From Oscillospiraceae bacterium (GTDB lineage: Bacteria; Bacillota; Clostridia; Oscillospirales; Oscillospiraceae): a DNA stretch of 36,669 nucleotides. The position numbers and the translations under genes were made by a program. The stretch spans positions 1-36,669 of the forward strand of contig JAFSJE010000024.1 of NCBI GenBank assembly GCA_017439425.1. Direction: 5' to 3'. The notes under the pieces were generated by a model. It saw only the letters and a list, made by a program, of their open reading frames with translations. It made no database searches and was not told the origin of the DNA. The number at the start of each line of letters is the position of its first letter. Position 1 is the stretch's first letter. This document shows positions 17,711 to 26,265 of this stretch, one piece after another.

Positions 17711-19489
17711 TTACTTTACGAAATATCTGTAGAGCATGGTCACGATCTGAGCGCGGAGGCAGTCAGTTTCGCCGCCGAACTTATTATCGCCGATGCCCTC
17801 GGATACTCCGTTCTCCTTCGCCCACGCGGCTGCGTCGGCATAGAAGGCTCCCTCGGGTACGTCTGTGAAGCTCTCGGCAGTCTCTGCCTTGCCCTTCATC
17901 GCACGCTCCATAAAGGTCACCATCTGTGCACGGTTGACGGTGTCATCAACGCCGAAACGTCCATCGTCATATCCGAGCGTTACGCCGTTCTCTGCCGCCC
18001 AAAGGACTGCCTTGAAGTAGAAGGCATCAGGGTCGGTTACGTCAGTAAACTCAGACTTGGTTGCCGTAGGCTCTGGACAGCCAAGCGCTCTCCAGAGGAA
18101 GGTCACTGCCTGCGCTCTTGTGCAGGTGGCGTCGGGTGCGAAGTGGTTCTCATCAACGCCGTTGGTGATGCCCTTCTCTACCGCCCAGTCAACTGCCTTT
18201 GCATAGTAGCTGTTTTCGGGAACGTCGACGAACTTGACCTTCTCAAACTTCGCTTCGACTGTTACCTTTCCGTTCGGCTGAGTGAAGGAGTAGGTACCGT
18301 CAGTGTTCTTTGTAAGAGTTACTTCCTTGCCGCTTGCATCCTTCACCGTAAGCTTTGAAAGCTTATAGCCTGCGTCCGGGGTTGCCGTTACCTTTACGGG
18401 CTTATTTGCCTCAGCCTTCTCCGGATCGAGCTTGATAGTGCCGTGCTCTGTTTTAGAAATGGTATTATCGAAAGTTGTAGAAACAATGTAAGTATTACTT
18501 GAACTCCACTGTGCATAGAGCGTGGTGTCGGCGGTGAGCGTCACACTCTGACCATCCGTATAGGTCGTGCCGCCGCCGTTTGGGTCGGTACTCCAGCCGG
18601 AGAAAGTGTAGCCCTCGCGAGTGAAGGTATTGGCGTTGAGCGTTGCCGACTGACCTGAGATGAACGCCTGCGTAATCGTTGCGCCGACGCCGCCGTTGGC
18701 AAAATAGGTCACGGTGTGCACACCTTCCGTCAGCCCCGCCAAATCGTCATTGATGCCCTGCTCGAAGCCTTCCAGATTCGCGATCATCGTGACGCCGCTC
18801 TGCAAGCCGGACAGCTTCACGTCCTTCACGTCACCGTAGGTCGTCTCGTCGCCGATGGTCACATACGCGCGGACGTGATAGACGGTATCGGCGCTCACCG
18901 GCGTTATCTTGAGCGTATAGCAATTATTTCCGTCAAGTGCGCTCTTTGGAATCTGCGCGATATCATCGGTGAGCTTTACAGCCGCAACATTCGTTACGTC
19001 TGTGCCGTCGATTTTGAGGTTATTGCCAGTAGTTTCGGTGCTGTATACAAAACCTGCGGTATCGCCGCTTGCGATCCCATTGAGCGCGATGCTGTTTCCG
19101 TCAGCCGAGCGAGTGATCGAAGTGAAACCGGCAACCGGCTTCTCCTGCGACGCGTTGTTTGCATAGACGGCAAAGAGCGTGGTGTTCGCGTTTACTGTGA
19201 GCTTCAGCGGATTCGCGTAGCTGATTACAGAGCCGTCAGCCTCCCAATACGCGAAGCGCTTGTTTGCGACATCAGGCGCGGTGAGGCTTACGCTCTCGCC
19301 GTATCCGTAGGTATCGGAGAGAGCTCCAGACCATTCACCGTCCACATAGACCATAAGCTGGGTCTCCGTGGAAAAGATAAGGCTCATATCAACGGGGGCG
19401 GAATCATCCGCGTAGGCTGTGACGGCCAGCGCCGCAAGCAGGGCAACCAACACCGTCAGCAGCGTAAAATGCTTCAAAAACCGTTTCAT
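17711..19489 (-). CDS. SLH-domain surface anchor protein with InlB-type repeat
   Basis: The 592-residue protein has a signal peptide (about 1-27, ending AYADD). A central InlB_B/Listeria-Bacteroides repeat contains the family's GYTFSGWSTDPNGGGTTY and LYAQW. A beta-rich repeat (GYKLSKLTVKD) follows, then three SLH domains (about 418-592; FVDVPENSYYAKAVDWAVEKG begins the first). SLH domains bind secondary cell-wall polymers, so the protein should sit in the cell wall. It starts 11 bp after the large secreted protein's stop; its GAGGAGGTG site overlaps that stop, so the two genes form an operon. Adhesin or scaffold is plausible, but no ligand is visible. Confidence 0.88.
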   Translation of the reverse strand: MKRFLKHFTLLTVLVALLAALAVTAYADDSAPVDMSLIFSTETQLMVYVDGEWSGALSDTYGYGESVSLTAPDVANKRFAYWEADGSVISYANPLKLTVNANTTLFAVYANNASQEKPVAGFTSITRSADGNSIALNGIASGDTAGFVYSTETTGNNLKIDGTDVTNVAAVKLTDDIAQIPKSALDGNNCYTLKITPVSADTVYHVRAYVTIGDETTYGDVKDVKLSGLQSGVTMIANLEGFEQGINDDLAGLTEGVHTVTYFANGGVGATITQAFISGQSATLNANTFTREGYTFSGWSTDPNGGGTTYTDGQSVTLTADTTLYAQWSSSNTYIVSTTFDNTISKTEHGTIKLDPEKAEANKPVKVTATPDAGYKLSKLTVKDASGKEVTLTKNTDGTYSFTQPNGKVTVEAKFEKVKFVDVPENSYYAKAVDWAVEKGITNGVDENHFAPDATCTRAQAVTFLWRALGCPEPTATKSEFTDVTDPDAFYFKAVLWAAENGVTLGYDDGRFGVDDTVNRAQMVTFMERAMKGKAETAESFTDVPEGAFYADAAAWAKENGVSEGIGDNKFGGETDCLRAQIVTMLYRYFVK

Positions 19490-19500
19490 GGTACACCTCC

Positions 19501-22500
19501 TCAGTGTGTCATACCATTCGGGGTCGCTTTGACGGTGTAATTGGGGATAGAATCCCTTGTCACGGGGAGCGCCTCGGTGTAGATCGTGTGCTCGCCGGTG
19601 CTGTCCTTGTAGGTCAGATACGCCATACCGTAGATGTAGTGCTTGCCGTTGTTCTTCTGAATGAAGCTCAGGGGCGTCAGGGTGTTGACGGAGCCGGTCT
19701 GACTCTTGGTCTGCGCCTTGGTTTCCCAGTAGATCGGAGGATATTTCTCCACATTGACCGGCTTGCTTTCGTACATATACTCGCTCAGTGTAGCCGCAGT
19801 ATATTCATCCAATACGTTGTTCTCGCGGCTTTCGTAATAGTATTGGGGACCGTCGTCACCCGAGATGAGGTTCATGGTCTGATTCGTGAGGAAGCCGGAG
19901 AGGCCGCCGCCGACAAAGGGGATACAATTCACCGCAAGGTCAGCACCTATCACTGCCGCCTTCTGTCCGGTCGACTGCTTGTACTCCTTCATCTCGTAAT
20001 AAGAGATCCCGCCGTTGTCGCCCATTCTGATGCCCGCGTCCACGAAAGTATAGCCGTCCGGGATCTTGTAGTTCATCTGGAAGAGCACGCTTTTCCAATT
20101 ATAGCCCTGCGCCTGGGTGATGTAGTTTCTTGCGCTGAGGCTTATCTGAGGCTCAGTGATCGTGCTGACGTAGAGCGCTCTCACCTGCACGCTGCACGGG
20201 ATAATGAAGCCAACCATTGTTGCCGCGGCGAGATCCTCCCAAGTCTGTCCGTTGTCGGTGCTGTACTGCCACTTGGAGAACGCGTAACTGCCGATCTGGT
20301 CGAAAGCGTCAACGGTGACCTCTTCGTTTATCTTAACCGTTCTGGAGTCTTCCGTCATCCATGCGGAGGCTGCGCCGTCCTTCCAGTATGACACCTCAAG
20401 CTTTGCCTCGGTTGCGTTTGGCTTGGTATAGCCGCAGCCGGTGCAGAGGCCGCTCTCATTGAAGGTATGCGCGACGATATGTACGTCGAGGCAGCTACAG
20501 AACTCTATATGGAGATACGGACGATACTTGTAATATTTCTCAAGTGCGTCGCCGAATGCAGAGTAATCGACCGGCACGCAGGTATAGGAGTGGACATGCT
20601 TCCAATTGGCGTTCAGCTCAAGGTCTTCTGTAATTCCGGTATTGAAGTCGAAGGTCGAGCCCTTGGAGAAGAATTTGCCACTCTCGGTCACGCTCTTGCC
20701 GACTGTCCAGTTCTCAAGGATGTAGCCCGCCTTTTCGGCAGCCTGCGGCATTATGGGATCACCGTAGGTCGCGTCAATGCTTATGATTTCGCCGCCGTTG
20801 TTCGGATTGAACTTGACGTTCGGGGTAACGGGCGCCCAGACCGCGCTCAGCGTGGTGTTCCTGTATACGGGAACGACAGCGCCTGCCGCGTATATCTCCT
20901 CCGATGCTTTTCCGCTTTCGTCGTACTTAAAGCCTCTCCAGCCCTTGAAGGTGTAGCCGGTCTTAGCAGGAGCCGCGGGAGCCGTGACCGTACCGGCGGT
21001 GGTCACGTTGCCCTGTTCGTCTGTGGGGCAGACCGCGATCTCAAACTTTGAGTACTCGTCCCCGTCAACAAACGCCGTGGCGACGGCCTTGGCGTTTCCG
21101 CCGATGACCATGTACTGGTCGCCGGAAATGGCCTTCCAATCCGTATTTGTCTGCGCGCTGCAGGCGGTCAGACTCGCGCCGTCAAGCGCCGACTGCAGCG
21201 TGTCTGTATCAGCGTCCTTGCTCCCCTTGATAAACGCGATCTGATTGGGGTCAAAGGCGCTTTTCAGGCTCACGGACCAGACGGTCACGCCGTTCATATT
21301 CAGGCCCTTTGTCATTTCCGCCGCGTAAGTCTGGTTCTCGCTGTTTGTAAACTTGCACCATACCGTTTCCGTGTCTTGCACGGCTGTGGTGGGCTGATAC
21401 AGAACGGTAAACGATTTTACCTCGCCGAAGGTGACCGCAATGTTCAGATCGCCCTCGGCCAGGACGGGCATCGTGACCCGGTAAAGGTCGGTCTGGGCTG
21501 GGATGGCGAGGCCGTTGTCTTCGAGGTATTTCGCATAAGTCGTATAATCCTCGTCGCTGAACACGGTCAGGGCGGCGTTGGCACCATCCATGCTGTCGTT
21601 GAACTTGATGGTATAGTCGTAATCCTCGTCGGTGCTGACGCGAAGAACAAAGGTCTCTCCCGCCCGGCTGGTGAAGCTCTCGCCCGCCGGCGCAAAGTCC
21701 TCCGTCAGAAGCTCCGCCGCGCAGGCCGTATCGTCGGCGTCCGCGTTGAGCTTGACGGTAACGTCGCGCAGGGCGAAGGTCGCGGTGACGGTCACATTTT
21801 CGGCGGGCATTGTGAACTTATACGCGCCGTCGGTATCCGGCGTGATCGCGGTATCGTTGAATTTAAGCTCGCCGAGCTCATAGCCGACGTCGGGATTGAC
21901 GGTTACCGTTACCGTATCGTCCATCTGCGCCGTTGCCGCAACGGTAACGCTGCCGTGCGCTGTGGTGCTGTCAACACCGTTTGTGATCGTGTAGTTGATC
22001 TTCTTGAAGGTCGCGCTGATTGTGACGTCATCGGCGGGCATAACGAACGCATTGTTTGTTACGGTCACGCTGCCGTTTTTGCTGTCCTTGACTGTGAGCG
22101 TTTCAAGCTCGTAGCCGGTCGCGGGATTGACGGTTACCGTAACCGTGTCGCCCATCTTGGCGGTCTGAGCCACGGTAACGCCGCCGTTTGTCATATCGCT
22201 CTTGTTGATACTGTAATCGTGGAGCTGGAAGGTCGCGGTGACGGTAACGTTTTCCGCCGGCATGGTGAAGGTGCCGTTGTTGCCGTCCTTATCCGCGGCG
22301 ACCGTGGTTTTGTCGCCGTCCTTTGTCACTTTGATGTCTTTCAGCTCATATCCGGTAGCAGGTACCGTCGTGATGGTGACAGTGGCGTTCGCGGCAGCGA
22401 CCGCGGGAACGTCGAAATCACCGTTTGCTTCGGCGGCGTTAAAGCTCTCGTCCTTCTTGATTGCGTTGACGCCGTAAGTCACAGTCGCTGTGTAGGTCGT

Positions 22501-24231
22501 CGGCGTTTCAGCGCCGTCAGAAACTGTAATGCGAGCCATATAGAAGCCGTTACCGCTCGGAGCCTCTGTGCTCCATGTTGATCCGCCATTGCTGGAATAC
22601 TCGATATTCTCTGCAGTCACGCCAAAGTCGTCGAAACCCGTAAGGGTCGCCGAACCGCCGCCCGCCGTGGGCGCGCAGATGGTCAGCGTGGCAACGTATT
22701 CGCTATCCTTGAGCGGACAAGCTGCTTCTCTGTCCACCGCCATGCAGGTCGTCGTAATGGTCGCGCCATTGACAGTGTAGCCGGTAAAAGCGTGTGCGTG
22801 AGTCGGCTTCATGTCAAAAGTACGAGATTCAGAGTTGAAAGTGACCTTCGACAGGTCAAGCTGCAAAGCGGGGCGTATATAATCTTCATAAGTCACACTG
22901 GAACCTCTGTCGTAGACAACGCCTTGTGAGTTCACACACGCCGCCTTCGTAGAATCGTCGCCGGGCGAGCGGAGCCACCACCATTCGCCAATGGCTCTGA
23001 CAGCTTCCGGAAGGGCTTGTGCCTCAGATGTGCTTAAAAGGTAGAGCTTTACACTCTCATACTCAACAGACGATTCGCCATCATAACTGCTGGTTGTTAA
23101 AGTAACTGTCTTTATGGCATCCGCCACACTTGCAAAGCTATTACCATCATAGGTGAAAGTTTCTATGTATTCTGCTATATTGGAAATGTCGTAGTCATTT
23201 CCGCGATCTGTTTCCTCATTGAATTTCATCTGCCCCATTGAACCCGTTGCAAGCAGGGTAACGGTTCCGGCATTTGCTGCCGTGGAGTTGTCCTCGATGA
23301 TGTACCAGTCCATGTTGTTGAACCCGACCACCTTGTACTGCAGGGTGTCGTAGGTATCGCTGCTTTTGACCGTATAAGCGTTATATGCCGAGGGTGTATT
23401 CACTGTCACGGCGCAGGTTGCGCTCTTGGTGTTGTCTGCGTTGCTCGTAACGGTGACGGTGGCGTCGCCCACAGACATTCCCTTTGCATAGACGGTCAGC
23501 GCAGAGGTGGCGTCCATACCTACCTCGGAATTACAGCTCGAATCAAAATAGAGTTTGACGTTGCTGTTATTGACGCCCCATTTCACGGTCCTGTCATCGG
23601 CGCCATTGGGGCCGTCGGGCTTGACGGAGGCAGTAATGGCGACGATATCTCCCGCGCTGATCGCCTCCGCGGAAGAATCAAAGGTCACGCTCGACACGCT
23701 GACACTTTCCTTCTCATAGATTTCGATCTTCGTAATCTGAGCGTTATGATTACTGTTGATCTTCAGCTTATAAACATTTCCCGCAGTCTGATAGGCGGAA
23801 GCGATTTCAAAGGTGTTCGTGCCGGTTGATCCTGTCACCTCTGTGCTTACCGCATTGTCCCCGACGAATATGTTGGTTTTTACAGACGTAGAAGCTCCGC
23901 TATGCCCTGTGACAACTATTTTGGCAACGGCAAAATCAAAGGCGGGCAGCTTAAGATAGGAATTCTCCTTGCCCAGTATCAGGAACCCAGAATTTTGTTT
24001 GTAACCATTACTACCGGTACCATACAGCTCGATAGAATATGTTCCGTTAGTGTAGCTGCACAAAGCGGTTGTGTTACTGTTAGGTATGCCCCAGCCGTAA
24101 TCCGTAAAATCCAGAGTAACCTTCGGGGATGCCGCTGCCTGCGCCGGTAGGCTCATCCCCGGCAGCAGCCCCAGCATCAGCGCGAGGCTGAGCAGCCAGC
24201 TCAGGGCTTTTGTTCTTGCTTTGTGTTCCAT
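19501..24231 (-). CDS. Large secreted multi-repeat surface protein (1576 aa)
   Basis: The start at 24231 is chosen because AAGGAG lies eight bases upstream and a signal peptide (ending LPAQAAA) follows at once; a more distal in-frame ATG at 24348 has neither. After the signal come beta-rich and Ig-like segments, then a DUF6273-like domain (about 285-460, with EWWWLRSPG and YIRPALQL). Three repeats end in TFTMPAENVTVTATF-type sequence (near 655, 733 and 813), and two InlB_B-like repeats (about 1085-1210) follow. The C-terminal third is unrecognised, with a GLCTGCGYTKP cysteine motif. There is no LPxTG, C-terminal helix or SLH, so retention probably depends on its SLH partner. Confidence 0.85.
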   Translation of the reverse strand: MEHKARTKALSWLLSLALMLGLLPGMSLPAQAAASPKVTLDFTDYGWGIPNSNTTALCSYTNGTYSIELYGTGSNGYKQNSGFLILGKENSYLKLPAFDFAVAKIVVTGHSGASTSVKTNIFVGDNAVSTEVTGSTGTNTFEIASAYQTAGNVYKLKINSNHNAQITKIEIYEKESVSVSSVTFDSSAEAISAGDIVAITASVKPDGPNGADDRTVKWGVNNSNVKLYFDSSCNSEVGMDATSALTVYAKGMSVGDATVTVTSNADNTKSATCAVTVNTPSAYNAYTVKSSDTYDTLQYKVVGFNNMDWYIIEDNSTAANAGTVTLLATGSMGQMKFNEETDRGNDYDISNIAEYIETFTYDGNSFASVADAIKTVTLTTSSYDGESSVEYESVKLYLLSTSEAQALPEAVRAIGEWWWLRSPGDDSTKAACVNSQGVVYDRGSSVTYEDYIRPALQLDLSKVTFNSESRTFDMKPTHAHAFTGYTVNGATITTTCMAVDREAACPLKDSEYVATLTICAPTAGGGSATLTGFDDFGVTAENIEYSSNGGSTWSTEAPSGNGFYMARITVSDGAETPTTYTATVTYGVNAIKKDESFNAAEANGDFDVPAVAAANATVTITTVPATGYELKDIKVTKDGDKTTVAADKDGNNGTFTMPAENVTVTATFQLHDYSINKSDMTNGGVTVAQTAKMGDTVTVTVNPATGYELETLTVKDSKNGSVTVTNNAFVMPADDVTISATFKKINYTITNGVDSTTAHGSVTVAATAQMDDTVTVTVNPDVGYELGELKFNDTAITPDTDGAYKFTMPAENVTVTATFALRDVTVKLNADADDTACAAELLTEDFAPAGESFTSRAGETFVLRVSTDEDYDYTIKFNDSMDGANAALTVFSDEDYTTYAKYLEDNGLAIPAQTDLYRVTMPVLAEGDLNIAVTFGEVKSFTVLYQPTTAVQDTETVWCKFTNSENQTYAAEMTKGLNMNGVTVWSVSLKSAFDPNQIAFIKGSKDADTDTLQSALDGASLTACSAQTNTDWKAISGDQYMVIGGNAKAVATAFVDGDEYSKFEIAVCPTDEQGNVTTAGTVTAPAAPAKTGYTFKGWRGFKYDESGKASEEIYAAGAVVPVYRNTTLSAVWAPVTPNVKFNPNNGGEIISIDATYGDPIMPQAAEKAGYILENWTVGKSVTESGKFFSKGSTFDFNTGITEDLELNANWKHVHSYTCVPVDYSAFGDALEKYYKYRPYLHIEFCSCLDVHIVAHTFNESGLCTGCGYTKPNATEAKLEVSYWKDGAASAWMTEDSRTVKINEEVTVDAFDQIGSYAFSKWQYSTDNGQTWEDLAAATMVGFIIPCSVQVRALYVSTITEPQISLSARNYITQAQGYNWKSVLFQMNYKIPDGYTFVDAGIRMGDNGGISYYEMKEYKQSTGQKAAVIGADLAVNCIPFVGGGLSGFLTNQTMNLISGDDGPQYYYESRENNVLDEYTAATLSEYMYESKPVNVEKYPPIYWETKAQTKSQTGSVNTLTPLSFIQKNNGKHYIYGMAYLTYKDSTGEHTIYTEALPVTRDSIPNYTVKATPNGMTH

Positions 24232-24249
24232 AAAATTGTCTCCTTTCGC

Positions 24250-24366
24250 GCCGCCGTACGGCGGCCATTTCATAGGTTGGAACAAGAACGGCATCGTCTT
24301 GTGAAAACACAAGACGGTTTTGCGTACGCAAAACCGTTTCCAATGCATACCAAATCCCTGTTTGGT
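24250..24366 (-). promoter_or_regulatory. Palindrome-rich 5' leader of the surface operon
   Basis: Between the promoter and start codon lie four dyads: GCCGCCGTACGGCGGC (24250-24265, next to the ribosome binding site), GTCTTGTG/CACAAGAC (24296-24315), a 24-bp perfect palindrome at 24314-24337 centred on GCGTACGC, and TACCAAA/TTTGGTA (24348-24367). The second and third share bases and could be mutually exclusive RNA structures. No known riboswitch was recognised. Confidence 0.65.
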
Positions 24367-24395
24367 ACTTTATCATGCTGCATCGTCAAAGTCAA
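24367..24395 (-). promoter_or_regulatory. Promoter of the surface-protein operon
   Basis: On the minus strand TTGACT (24390-24395) is 17 bp from TAAAGT (24367-24372), giving a leader of about 130 bases. Confidence 0.65.
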
Positions 24396-24477
24396 TATGG
24401 TGCAATTATTTTGTTAGAAATTATTAAGAACGCGGGGCTGTAAAACAGTACCAACGCAACGTGAGAAGTCGTGAAAT

Positions 24478-24538
24478 GATATGCCCCCTCTATGATGACA
24501 GTTTTATCTTTCACTGTCTCTCATAGAGGGAGCATATC
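24478..24538. repeat. 25-bp inverted repeat at the recombinase-like gene start
   Basis: Left arm 24478-24502 (GATATGCCCCCTCTATGA then TGACAGT) and right arm 24513-24538 (ACTGTCTCTCATAGAGGG then AGCATATC) pair almost fully around a 10-base loop. The ATG at 24492 lies inside the left arm. No T-run follows. Confidence 0.8.
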
Positions 24539-25829
24539 ACAGAGCATAGATATTCAAGCTTATAAAAATACGATAACACCGGCATATTCTGCTTTGCGCT
24601 ATTCGGAGGCGTATGTTCTCTACAAGCACGCAAAATCGTACAATAAAGCCACCGTTCCGATGCCAAAGGATAGGGAGAAGCTTACTCCGTATCAGAAGCG
24701 GTTAGCTGACAGCATTATAAAACTCAGTGCCGGTCTTCCAATTAAACCTATGGCAGAGATTTCCGGTCGTGAGGTTGCCGAGTTTATAAAAAGCAATAAT
24801 CTAACAGACGATAATGTTAGGGAGCTTCGGAATTTTTGGATGTACTGCCGCGACAGGGGTGTTTACTCAGGAGGTAATCCGTTTCCCGAAACTAAAAGCA
24901 GCAAAAGAACAAGACAGGGAGCTATGCGAGGAGCATTCGTGGCAAATGAGCTTTCTGATGATCAGATTGATGAAAGCTTTGAACTTATAATGCAGCACCC
25001 TGGAGGAGAGAACTGTGCTGTTGGACTTCAGCTTTGGGCTGGCCTTGATGTTAAAACTGTCGTTGCTCTGAGATGGAAAGATGTAGTGTTCCATGATAAT
25101 GCGGACTTTACAACAATTATACTGCTTCAGAACGACAATGCCGGCGCTACACATATATACACAAGGCCTATCCTTCCTCAGGCGTCGAGAATGCTTCATA
25201 TGATGCATGATATAGCGACCGAATGCGAAGATAATGAAGAAGTTAATGAATCCTTTGTTGTCTGCAAAGATAATGGTAAGCCTTTTACGGCAGATGAGAT
25301 AGTAAAGTCAACAAAGAGGTTCATCAAGAACTTAGACAAAGATAACAGGTTCAGCACAATGAAGGGTACTGCTGTTGCTATGTCTACCCGGATAATGAAC
25401 AATACTTATCGTGGAATCCTTATAAGAAAGTGCGGGCTGACCGACGATACATATACATTCAAGTTTCTATGTGGTGAATCTCTTTCTACCGACGTCAGCA
25501 GCGACCATTATATAAGCTTTACAGATAAAGATGCGCAAGCAAGACTGTTTGCGCTGCTGAAAGTTGCGGGGCCTGTCCAATCATTCCAAAACAGAATGGA
25601 AGAGATAGACGAGGGCGAGTATGTTCGCTACAGGATATATCCGCCGACTACCGCTCACACGGCAGTGTTGAACGCAAAGCTTGTATTTGAAAATGCAGAG
25701 TCTTTTACGATTGAGTCTGAGCACGGAGTGACCGGAGATTTGACAGTGCGAAGAATTGATGAAAACGGCAAGAAAAAGCGAAAGCCACGTAAAAAGAAAA
25801 TAACTGACGGTCAAAATGACAATAAGTAA
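24492..25829 (+). CDS. Tyrosine recombinase-like protein with degenerate catalytic site
   Basis: The 445-residue protein has an integrase-like core-binding region (about 90-135, ISGREVAEFIKSNNLT to GGNPF) and a catalytic-domain-like region. By eye, GLDVKTVVALRWKDV matches the box I helix with its arginine replaced by Asp. MNNTYRGILIRKCGL matches the box II helix without the HxxR pair, and FLCGESLSTDVSSDHYI matches the final box with Tyr kept but Glu in place of His/Trp. A lysine-rich tail follows. The ATG at 24492 has no Shine-Dalgarno and lies in a large inverted repeat; an in-frame stop at 24477 bars an earlier start. It may be inactive, or a DNA-binding derivative. Confidence 0.65.
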   Translation: MMTVLSFTVSHRGSISQSIDIQAYKNTITPAYSALRYSEAYVLYKHAKSYNKATVPMPKDREKLTPYQKRLADSIIKLSAGLPIKPMAEISGREVAEFIKSNNLTDDNVRELRNFWMYCRDRGVYSGGNPFPETKSSKRTRQGAMRGAFVANELSDDQIDESFELIMQHPGGENCAVGLQLWAGLDVKTVVALRWKDVVFHDNADFTTIILLQNDNAGATHIYTRPILPQASRMLHMMHDIATECEDNEEVNESFVVCKDNGKPFTADEIVKSTKRFIKNLDKDNRFSTMKGTAVAMSTRIMNNTYRGILIRKCGLTDDTYTFKFLCGESLSTDVSSDHYISFTDKDAQARLFALLKVAGPVQSFQNRMEEIDEGEYVRYRIYPPTTAHTAVLNAKLVFENAESFTIESEHGVTGDLTVRRIDENGKKKRKPRKKKITDGQNDNK

Positions 25830-25870
25830 AACGTCTGAAAATTTTGTAAAAAAATTTTTTCTGAAGAGCG

Positions 25871-25920
25871 AAAAAAGCCCTGAAATCCGGTACGTTATAT
25901 TGGACAGAAGGGCTTTTATT
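25871..25920 (+). terminator. Terminator after the recombinase-like gene
   Basis: AAAAAGCCCT and AGGGCTTTTA pair around a loop of about 29 bases, with T residues after the stem. Confidence 0.6.
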
Positions 25921-25951
25921 CCACACGAATTCCACACGAAATTCCACACGA
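25918..25951. repeat. Three tandem 11-bp repeats, possible recombinase arm sites
   Basis: ATTCCACACGA occurs at 25918-25928, 25929-25939 and 25941-25951. The position, between the recombinase-like gene and the tRNA-derived end, is where arm-type integrase sites are usual. The ATTCCA core is shared with the ATTCCAGTC repeats at the opposite element end. Confidence 0.65.
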
Positions 25952-25990
25952 AATATTTTAGGTTTTCTTAAGTACCCTAAAAAGTTACAA

Positions 25991-26026
25991 AAAACCGCTG
26001 TTTTCACAAGAAAACAGCGGTTTTTA
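25991..26026 (-). terminator. Terminator behind the right tRNA-Pro 3' half
   Basis: A 15-bp near-perfect stem (AAAACCGCTGTTTTC/GAAAACAGCGGTTTT) with a T-run on the minus strand lies directly after the CCA end of the tRNA fragment. Its sequence differs from the left terminator, as expected if each element brought its own. Confidence 0.85.
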
Positions 26027-26027
26027 T

Positions 26028-26071
26028 GGTCCGAGTGACTGGATTCGAACCAGCGGCCTCTTGAACCCCAT
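26028..26071 (-). pseudogene. tRNA-Pro(GGG) 3' half, right attachment site
   Basis: The minus strand shows the anticodon loop ATGGGGT (anticodon GGG), half-stem TCAAG, a T arm with five pairs (GCTGG-TTCGAAT-CCAGT), acceptor half CACTCGG, A and CCA. All visible parts are intact, unlike the left copy. The 5' half is absent: the next bases match the element end of the left copy. Confidence 0.8.
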
Positions 26072-26265
26072 CGGCCCATCTGAAACATTTTAAGGCCAAA
26101 AGTGGTTATAAATACAGTAATTAATGTAAAAGTTATAACTTTTAAGACGTTAATTTGCGTTCAGTACATTGTTTTTCGAGCTCATTCCAGTCAAAATTCC
26201 AGTCGGATTGGAAAATTCTTACAAAGAATACAAGAGGCCAAATTGAAGGCATTGGGAGGTAAATA

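Noticed and set aside
21376-22581. 401-residue plus-strand ORF
   Set aside because: Antisense of the repeat region of the large surface protein; its apparent repeats mirror that gene.
24296-24337. Invertible promoter (phase variation)
   Set aside because: The dyads are compact palindromes rather than separated inverted repeats around the promoter, and the nearby recombinase-like protein seems inactive.
25918-25951. CRISPR array
   Set aside because: Repeats are 11 bp and directly adjacent with no spacers, and no cas genes are in the window.
26028-26071. Functional tRNA gene at the right repeat
   Set aside because: D arm, acceptor 5' strand and anticodon 5' stem are absent, so only the 3' half is present.
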